Source of the DNA: Arthrobotrys musiformis
Lineage: Eukaryota > Ascomycota > Orbiliomycetes > Orbiliales > Orbiliaceae
Reading direction: 5' to 3'
DNA: 64,000 nucleotides
Assembly: GCA_036971715.1 (NCBI GenBank)
Contig: JAVHJL010000008.1
Location: 1,364,001 to 1,428,000, forward strand
Below the pieces are notes generated by a model. It was not told where the DNA came from, ran no database searches, and worked only from the letters and a program-made list of their open reading frames with translations. Shown in pieces: positions 56,423 to 64,000 of this stretch. The position numbers and the translations under genes were made by a program. Positions within the stretch are counted from its first letter, which is position 1. Every line of letters begins with the position of its first letter.

Positions 56423-58606
56423 TTACTTCTTCCTCTCCTCCTTTCCGGTCGGAATATTAAAGAACACAGCCTTCTCCCCCTCAGCCCAGGGTTTATCGCA
56501 TCTATAATACCCCTTCCGCTCGAACTGTATGATCTCACCCTGCTGCACATCCCTAACATTCACATCGGCAACACCGTCAACCCTAAACTCCGTATTATCG
56601 TTCAAAAAGTCCTCCATCTTGTCCTCCTCCTCCAATTTATCCTTCGTAATGAGGTAATCAAAGTCGACGAGCTCGATGTCGACGAGATTCTGAGCCGTAG
56701 CCAACCAGGTGATCTTCTTCTCCGTCTTCTTGAAGTCACCCGCCAGGTGGAGTTTTATGGTCAACTTGGTGACTTTACCGTCCTCGGACTTCTCGATGGA
56801 TTCGATGAAGGCGTTGCCCCAGTCCATCAATGTCACTTCCTCGCCCTGCTTGAAGCTCTGGGCGTCGACTTGGTCGATGAGGATTTTGGAGCCGTAGTGG
56901 ACCTTCTTGGTGCCCACGGCGGGGTTCTTCTTGTGTTTTGGTTTTTCCTCGCTGGTTTCTTTGGCGTCTTCGCCGAGGACGTCGGCTTCGACCACGTTTT
57001 CCTTCCAGAGGGCTGTAAAGCGTGGGGCGATCGGGTCGATGACCTTCTTGTTGATGGCCCAGATCAAGGTCCAGTCGAGGTTTACGATATTCTTGCTGGG
57101 CCCCTGGGAGATGATGAAGTCTCGGAGCGCATCGATGGTCATGCCTCTTCTCCTGATACCCCGGACGGTGGGGAATCGGGGATCATCCCACCCCCACACC
57201 CTACCCATTTCGACGAGCTTCGTAAGTTTTCGCTTCGAAAGGAGGGTCTTGACGAAATTCAACCGGGCGAAGTCCCAAATGTCGACTTTGCGGAGGTTTA
57301 AAGCGTTAAGCATCCACGCGTACTGATCATTCCGATCACGATACTCGATCGTCCTCAACGCATGGGTCACACCCTCGATGCTATCCACCGCGGGACACGC
57401 AAAGTCGTAAGTCGGGTAGAGTTTCCACGCCGTTCCGGTGCGATGATGCGGTGTTTCCACGTTACATCTATAAATCACCGGGTCGCGGAGTGCTTTATTC
57501 GGATCATCGACAGAGATCTTAGCACGCACGCAGAAGGTGCGTCCCTTCTCCGTTGCGTTTTTCATCTCCTCGGTGAAGATTTGGAGGTTGTCTGCTACGG
57601 ATTTATCTCTATTCGCCGAAGCGATGCCGTTGAAGCGTTCATCCCGCATTTGCTCCTGCGGGGTGTCGTCGCAGTATGCCTTTCCTTCTTTGATCATAGT
57701 CACGCAGAGTTCGTAGAGTTCTTGGAAGTAGTCGCTGGTGAAGGTGACTCTATCCCCGTGAATCCCCAAAAGGCTCAAATCCTCCAAGATGGAATCTTGG
57801 TATTCTTGCTTCTCCTTACTGGGGTTGGTATCGTCGAATCTAACGATCATTTTGCCTTTATACATATTCGCGAAGTATTGATTCAACATGGCGGCTTTGG
57901 CGTGACCGATGTGGAGGTACCCGCTCGGTTCGGGGGGGAAACGGGTGACGACGCCTTTATCCGTGTTCGAGAGGCCGATTTCGAAGTTCCCGGATTGAGT
58001 CTTCTTACCGCCCGTTGCGGCTGCCTTCTTTGCCGCTTCGGCGGCTTTGGCGGATTCGATGGCTTGGTTGAAGGATGGGATCGATTCGAGGTATTTACCC
58101 CACCGGTTTACGTTGATATAAGTCGCCTTACGCACGAGGGAGTAGAACTGCGTGTTCCCGCGTAGGGCGCCATAAACGGCGATATCGGCGATGGAAGGTG
58201 CGTACCCCACGATAAAACTCCGCAACGTGAGATGACTATCCAGCTCCTCGATCGCCTTGGTGGCGGAACGGTAGTCGGCACCGATGATGCGTTCCGCGGT
58301 GAAAGTAATCCATTCCCCCTCGAGGTTTGCGGTTTTACTATTCGCAGCTTTTAGAACGCTGCCGTGGGTGGCGAGGAGTTTTTCGAGAACGAGCTTGGTG
58401 CCATAGATCGCTTCGTCGTTTTGGATTTTGAGGGAGATCGGGTGGGGGGTGTTATCCGGACCCGTGATGTCGGATTCGACGAAGGCGGTGCCGATGATGG
58501 GGGTTTCGGCGGCGGGGAGGGAGTTGTTTATGTAGGAGACCGCGATGAGGGCGGGGTAGACGGCGCTCAATGGCGCTTTGTGCGAGATATCGAGCGTGTA
58601 CGACAT
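56423..58606 (-). CDS. GUS1: Cytosolic glutamyl-tRNA synthetase
   Basis: Single exon, 727 aa, close to yeast Gus1. Charges tRNA-Glu in the cytosol. The N-terminal GST-like domain (~1-190, for example LRSFIVGYAPSIADIAVYGALRG) is the part that in yeast binds the Arc1 cofactor. The class I catalytic domain begins with TRFPPEPSGYLHIGHAKAA, containing the HIGH signature, and has RFDDTNPSKE and WMLNALNLRKVDIWDFARLN. LLSKRKL takes the place of KMSKS. The anticodon-binding beta-barrel domains follow and end in FFNIPTGKEERKK. The eukaryotic/archaeal-type layout and lack of a presequence identify the cytosolic enzyme and not the mitochondrial one. Confidence 0.96.
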   Translation of the reverse strand: MSYTLDISHKAPLSAVYPALIAVSYINNSLPAAETPIIGTAFVESDITGPDNTPHPISLKIQNDEAIYGTKLVLEKLLATHGSVLKAANSKTANLEGEWITFTAERIIGADYRSATKAIEELDSHLTLRSFIVGYAPSIADIAVYGALRGNTQFYSLVRKATYINVNRWGKYLESIPSFNQAIESAKAAEAAKKAAATGGKKTQSGNFEIGLSNTDKGVVTRFPPEPSGYLHIGHAKAAMLNQYFANMYKGKMIVRFDDTNPSKEKQEYQDSILEDLSLLGIHGDRVTFTSDYFQELYELCVTMIKEGKAYCDDTPQEQMRDERFNGIASANRDKSVADNLQIFTEEMKNATEKGRTFCVRAKISVDDPNKALRDPVIYRCNVETPHHRTGTAWKLYPTYDFACPAVDSIEGVTHALRTIEYRDRNDQYAWMLNALNLRKVDIWDFARLNFVKTLLSKRKLTKLVEMGRVWGWDDPRFPTVRGIRRRGMTIDALRDFIISQGPSKNIVNLDWTLIWAINKKVIDPIAPRFTALWKENVVEADVLGEDAKETSEEKPKHKKNPAVGTKKVHYGSKILIDQVDAQSFKQGEEVTLMDWGNAFIESIEKSEDGKVTKLTIKLHLAGDFKKTEKKITWLATAQNLVDIELVDFDYLITKDKLEEEDKMEDFLNDNTEFRVDGVADVNVRDVQQGEIIQFERKGYYRCDKPWAEGEKAVFFNIPTGKEERKK

Positions 58607-59811
58607 CTTTTATCCTTTGGTGATGGCTTGGTAATATGGTCTGGGAAGAGTTTTGAAAAGAGGTTTGGAAGGATGGCGGGGCAAGTTTAAATGGCGGGCA
58701 ACTTTGGCGGGGCTCCCTTTTGGAGTCATTGGAATCAAAATGCCACACCAACACAGCTTCGATGTTCGTATTTGATATAAAACTTGCCACGATCACACCA
58801 CGGCGCTATATCTTCAAAGACAATTTAATAAAAAAATTTTCTTTCTCGGAAGGCTACGGAGGGCTTCGAGACATTCTGGGATATCGTATCCTAAACCGGG
58901 TGGTGTGGCCGATATCTCGAATACCAATGGCCGCCTCGACATCACTTCACCCCATGCTGAAGCCGTACACAGGGCCCTATATTCTCATCTATCGCCATAA
59001 CCCCTACTCCAAAGGATACGAACTTAGTCAATCAATATCAAGACATCCAAAAGCCGTCAATTGACCCAAAAAACCCTTCAGCCACCCGTCAATAACATGA
59101 TCATGATCGAAGAGTCGCCAGGAGAACAGTATCTACAATGCAGGGCATCCTACGTAGCTACTATCCTACGTACCACCACCCGAGTAAACCCCATAAAAGG
59201 GCGCATAGCAAACCCAAGCGTGCATGACTCATAGAGCAAGATCGAAACCACATCCAACTGCAGTAGGACGCCGCGCGGTAATGATACCGATCCAACCCCA
59301 CGAGCTCTAATTCTCAGATACCAAAAACTTCATCCGCAAGCCAAAACCATCCCCACTTCACCCATATAACCATCACACCTACAATCCCCAGAAAACCTCA
59401 AAAGTAGAGTATAAAGTATATATAACCAAAAATATATATAACAAGAAAAATAGCCCCCAGCCTCGTCCATTAAAGAGCGACTACGATAAACCCGCCCCAA
59501 CCCATCCACACCCCCTCCCCTTTTCAAACAAAAAAGAAACAAAACAAAAACCAAAATGCCAGTTACGCTTCCTCGATTCATGCCTTTTTGCAGAAAAAAT
59601 AAATATGCCAACTTAGATAATAATACCTTTTTTTTGCAAAAACGAAATTCCCTCAAACAGAACAAAAAAAGGGAGAAGAAACAGAAACAATCCAATCAGG
59701 ACCAAAAAAAAGACAATAAGAAAAGAAAAAGAGCTAACTAAACGACAAACCCGAGTTTTTGGAAATATGTAACAAGTTAAAAAAAAGAACTACATAACTT
59801 TTCTTCCGCCA
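58607..59811. other. Intergenic region between GUS1 and GSY1
   Basis: 1.2 kb holding the GUS1 promoter and the GSY1 3' end. AT-rich, with A-rich tracts (59520-59790). ORFs here lack any family motif. Confidence 0.5.
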
Positions 59812-62248
59812 TTAATTGCCGTTCGAACCATCATTACCAGTGCCGTTGATGGTATCTCTCCGCTTGGGGGATCGGAGAGTCAATGGGAAATGATACTCAT
59901 CTGGGTCTTCCTCCTCTCTGTAAAACACAATCAAATTAGTATTCCGAATCATGGCCTTCATATAAAAGGGTTAGGGGAGAACTTACGGAAGTTTCCAGTT
60001 GATATAATCCTCAGTGTTCAACAACTCCTTGCCTTCCTGCAGCGACCCAAAGTCTCCAGGTGTCATCATGCCAGATCTATCCCTAGGGCTTCCAGGTGCA
60101 GACAGCGGTCTCGAGACCTTAGTCTCGGTACCATCAAAGAATCCAATCTCGCTCTGCATCTGGTCGAATGCCTGTGGGTATGCTCGTCTCAGCGCCAACT
60201 GTCGGGCTTTAACGTACTCCAATCCCATTCTCTTCCAATCCAAGAGATCGCTCAGGCGCTCGGTACGGTTACGCTGGTTGATACGCTGTCTTCGTGTCTT
60301 GGTTGTGAAATCGTACATGAATTCCATCAACTGGTTGACACTGTCATCAACACCCTTTCCGCGACGGTCAACGATGTAGATACCATAGTCCGCAGCGTTC
60401 TCGATGAGTTCTTCCATGTAACAACCGAAACCAGACAAGTTGGTGGTGATGGATGGGACACCCATGACGGTGCACTCCGCCGGCGTGTAACCCCATGGCT
60501 CGTAGTAAGACGAGAAGACACCCAAATGGGTTCCTCGCACGAAGTCGTCGTAATCCAGGGGAAGGACAGGGTTGGAAGCGTTCAAGAACTCTGGGTGGAA
60601 GATGATCTTCACACGGTCAGATGGGTGGTTGAAAAGCTGGACTCGGCGGATCTGGTTGAGAATTGGGTCGGTGGAGTCGTCCGCCATGTTGTGGGTAACA
60701 ATTGGTGGCAGCGAGTTTCGCTTCAAGGCGAATACTCTTCGCTTGAGCATGATCTTCTCCTGCGAGCTCATGAGCTGAGCCTCGTCGGGAAGCTCGTTAC
60801 CCTCATGCCACTTCAGAGCGCGGTCGAACAACCGTCGGCCGATACCCTGCTCGATAACGTGGACAGTATCTCGGAGAGCTTTGATGACGGCTTGGCCCTT
60901 GAGGGCTTCGACAGTCAGCGACGATGTCTGGGCTGGCATAATGACGAAAGCAACAACGGTCATCTTAGATCCCGAAGTCTTCATCTTGTGGTTCAACCGA
61001 GCCAGCGACTCAATGAACATATCAACACCTTTATTCCTGTATTCGTATCTTCCGGCAATGAAGAAGTAGAGGGTATTCTCAAGGTCGAAGTCATTGTGGC
61101 CGTAGAAATGTCCACGAATGAAGTCGTGAATCTTCTCCTTCGATTGGGCGTGTAGATTCTGGAACTCGTGCATAGCCGAGAACTTGACAACGTTGAGACC
61201 GTTTGGCAGGACACCATCGGGCTTACGTTTGAGCAAGTGCTCGCTCTCGTAGGCAGTAATGTGGGAAACAGTGGTGAATACATCAGCACAATGGGCGGCG
61301 GCGCGTTCTATGCAGTACCGGTGATATATACCACGTTTACCAGCTTCCGCGTCGACGTCGAAGTATTGCAAGTTGTTGTAAAAATCTACGGAACCGGCGC
61401 AGAGGTATCTTCCGAGCAGTGTGGCATGGGTTGTGAAGATTGTGGTGACGTCGATTCTTCGGTGCTTGCAAAGAGGGATACCCACACCTGCAAGCCACTC
61501 GTGGAAGTGTGCGACAACGGCACGGCTCCTCTCGTGGACCACAAACTGCATTTGAAGGCTGTTAGTTACTTCGTCGATCAATAAAATATACGGCAATGAC
61601 GTACCTCTCCCAAAAACCATGCGACCAAATAACCGAAGACAACGGCCTCGTTTGTCTCGTGGTCTCCAGGAGGGCTGGGAATCCCAGCTGTCGACCACAG
61701 ATCTGTCTTCCACTCATCCAAGTAGTGGTAGGCTGTGCCGGTATCGAAGAGAATAACTCTCGGAGCACCGTCAATGAGCCATCTTCCGTAGAGCCACTGA
61801 ACTCCCCTCTCGCCCATAGACCTAAGAGTATCGGCCAGAGGTCCAGGTGGGGGTTCCAATGCTTCGACCTCGACAGCAGCCTGAAAAATAGAATTACCAA
61901 TGTTAGTTAAAAGTTCACAATGCCGGCGTTTTGATATTCAGCCATTAAAAAAACTCACCGAGTGTCTGTTTAGAGGGCCAATCAAGTTGTATCTGGCTCC
62001 ATACTCGTGGGTAGTGATTGGTGCCTTGGACTTGATCACAGAGTAGATACCACCGACTGGAGGAGATCATTGTCGCGTTAGCATGAAAACGTGTGGTGAA
62101 GCGACGGGCCAAAAACGTGTTGAGGCTGCTTTACGTCATAGGATGGGAAAAGATTCGGAAACAGCTGAGTAAACGTACCTCTGTTCGCAACTTCGGTTGC
62201 GATTTCGAAGAGAAGGTGGTTCTTAACGTCTCGTTTGCCGTCGCCCAT
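59812..62248 (-). CDS. GSY1: Glycogen synthase (GT3)
   Basis: Exons 62179-62248, 61959-62056, 61605-61880, 59987-61545, 59812-59917 (2109 nt, 702 aa; yeast Gsy about 705). Extends glycogen by transferring glucose from UDP-glucose in the cytosol. Key parts: LLFEIATEVANRVGGIYSVIKSKA at the N-terminus (UDP-glucose loop with GG); GRWLIDGAPRVILFDTG; VVAHFHEWLAGVGI; FTTHATLLGRYLCAG; the acceptor/catalytic EPWGYTPAECTVMGVPSI (E-x7-E type). The Arg-rich glucose-6-phosphate sensor helix is TKTRRQRINQRNRTERLSDL. The C-terminal tail has RPLSAPGSPRDRSG and LRSPKRRDT, like the inhibitory phosphorylation sites of yeast Gsy2. All four introns join in frame. The fungal/animal GT3 type is clear. Confidence 0.96.
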
Positions 62249-64000
62249 TGTTGTTCGTTACGGTAGATGCAATTGAGGGAAGAGGAAGAGAAAAATGAGG
62301 GAGACTACAGTGGAATTGGGGAGAGATGCCGTCCGATGGAGTGCTCTGAGGTTGCTGTGGCGAAAGCGGGTTGAGCGAATTTACCTGATTGACTCGGATG
62401 CCTGTCAGTCCACCAAAAGACGTTAGCTCGGAGCCCTGGCTGGGATTCTTATCGGCGGGCGCTTTATCGCAGCCCCAGTTCGAACTGAGGGAAAAGGGAC
62501 GAGAAGAGGTGAGGTGAGGTAAGTGGTTGAGGATAATTAATATACGATACGGGAACTTCTCAACAGAGTTACGCCCTATATATAGACAAAGTGGAGACGA
62601 TGGAGATTTCACCGACAAAATAGATAAAATAGAATAGGAGCAGCAAAACAAAAACAATCCAATTGGTGAGAGCAATTGAACCGTCTGTCTATTTGTCTGT
62701 ACGAGACTGATCGAGGAAAGACCGGATGGGTGAAGGAAGTGCGGGGCCAAGGCAGTAAACCAATCCCTGGAGTGGATAGATAGAAAGTACTTACAGCGAG
62801 GATCAAGCGTCTACTGGCAGAGATACCTGTTGGCTGGTCGAGGTGAGTGGTGGTGAGTGGTGATGATGAGTGGTAGTGGTGGTAGAGGAGGAGCAAGAGG
62901 TGGTGGAATGGCAGAGGAGGGAGGTTTATATGGGAAGAGGTCTGAGGGGAGGTTCAGGATACGGGCGAGGACAGGACAGCGGTATGACGTTGTTGGTGGT
63001 GAACAGGGGACCGTTGGGAAATCCCTCGCTCGCTCGCTTGCTGATAGTCTGTCTCTCCTTCGAGCTATCTGGCTAGTGTCTGTGTGTATTATATTATGTA
63101 TTATGTATGCTATGTGTGATTGAGTGTATCTTGCCAGGGAATACGATGCAGGATTGAGGAAGGGTGGTTGAGTCGAGGGATATCTGTATGTATTATGTAT
63201 GTATGTATGTATGTATGCTGCCTCAAGGGTCTAGCTGTATGTATATGTGTATATGTCTGTATGTACGCCGGTGAAGATGATCGTGACACTCTGCAATTGG
63301 TGGAGATGGACGGCAGAGTGGATATATAAATGATAAGAGCGGAAAGAGGAGAGGAAGACTGCTGTTCGACTCTCCACGATGATGATGCCGATGGTGATGC
63401 TGGTGATGCTGATAGTGGTGATGACAATGGTGATGACGATGCACCTTGACCCTTCTTTCTTCTATCTCCTTCTCTTCCCTTCAATTGCATCAACCTCAGC
63501 GGGCGGATGGATATGAGGTTTTATACGTTTCCCCTCTGATCACTTGGTACGTACCAACCTCGCCGACAATACTGACCGCGACTGGTATGTGCTATTTTCT
63601 CTCCGATATTGAAATTCAACAATCCTCACTTTCTCACTTCCCTCAAGCTAATCTTTAGCTCGTGTACTTGGTTGATGAAGGCAAAAAAGAAAATACGAAA
63701 TATCGCGCATACATCAATCACAACAGCTAGTCACAATTTAGCTGAACATCCCCTACGTTTTCGTTGAGCTGATCGTGATGGTATGACGAGGGAAAGAAAA
63801 CCCCCCTCCCTCCCGATCACCAAATTGCCTTCGATTCGATTATCAAAAAATTAATATTTTACTCAACCATATGCCGGTTGCCCCTCTCGATGCAAGACAC
63901 AAAAACCCTGTCCGAGAAAAAAAAAAAGCCCCTCCTCGGCAGCTTTCTCGCGAGGTGCAGAAAAGAAAAGAAAAACGTCAACCTGCAAGCCACTTTGTTT
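62249..64000. promoter_or_regulatory. Upstream region of GSY1 to the right edge
   Basis: 1.75 kb with no supported gene. It holds a GTATGTATGTATG run (about 63187-63216), a GATGATGATGCCGATGGTGATG-type trinucleotide patch (63378-63442) and CT-rich leaders. Long regulated promoters are common for glycogen genes. A gene beyond the right edge may start here but cannot be seen. Confidence 0.45.

Noticed and set aside
57362..58165. 267-residue plus-strand ORF antisense to GUS1 (and a 184-residue one at 56747-57301)
   Set aside because: Mirror frames of glutamyl-tRNA synthetase codons; no independent support.
59890..61155. 421-residue plus-strand ORF antisense to GSY1
   Set aside because: Exact shadow of the long glycogen synthase exon; low-quality composition, no family motif, while the minus strand gives a textbook GT3 enzyme.
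1..64000. CRISPR arrays, insertion sequences, bacterial operons, rRNA genes, intact transposons
   Set aside because: No spaced direct-repeat array, transposase/integrase/reverse-transcriptase motif or long terminal repeat was seen; the genome is eukaryotic.

Overview
This is a gene-dense stretch of nuclear DNA from a filamentous ascomycete (Pezizomycotina). The evidence is short (about 50-90 bp) GT-AG introns, fungal-type orthologues (GSY1, POM34, IMG1, HID1, a KDM5-type demethylase, a DUF3405 protein) and a large fungal NLR with PNP, NACHT and ankyrin modules. The unusually intron-rich NDK gene (nine exons) would fit an early-diverging lineage such as Pezizomycetes, but that is an inference. 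I see no bacterial-type operon, CRISPR array, rRNA gene or complete transposon. All exon joins were worked out by hand from splice signals and reading frame; for every complete multi-exon model the summed exon length is a multiple of three.

Layout. 0-19.6 kb is housekeeping: 5' part of glucosidase II alpha (minus, runs off the left edge), CFD1 (Fe-S assembly), a DUF4048-like protein, nucleoside diphosphate kinase, QTRT2 (queuine transferase subunit), exopolyphosphatase PPX1 and a five-intron KDM5/Lid2-type H3K4 demethylase. 20.7-30.6 kb is the accessory-looking part: a 2012-residue NLR (AcuF-like N-terminus and zinc fingers, degenerate PNP fold, NACHT, winged helix, ankyrins) transcribed head to head with a gene encoding a pseudokinase-like region plus an apparently intact PNP domain. 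30.6-41 kb is gene-poor: a tRNA-Arg-like remnant, a 21-bp heptad-coding minisatellite, an MDR oxidoreductase and a DUF3405 glycosyltransferase-like gene.

40.7-49 kb is rich in mitochondrial genes (an MRX11-like protein, TIM22, an unknown mitochondrial protein and bL19m/IMG1), with an unknown Ser/Pro-rich protein and the PQ-loop protein ANY1 among them. 49-64 kb holds POM34 and HID1 (divergent), a 2-oxoglutarate/Fe(II) oxygenase, cytosolic glutamyl-tRNA synthetase GUS1 and glycogen synthase GSY1 with a long upstream region reaching the right edge.

The main candidate for an undescribed system is the divergent NLR/PNP pair at 20.7-30.6 kb. One partner carries a PNP domain that keeps the family's conserved motifs; the other carries a PNP fold that has lost them but has NACHT and ankyrin sensor modules. 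This resembles paired allorecognition or innate-immunity loci of fungi. The function is inferred, not shown.
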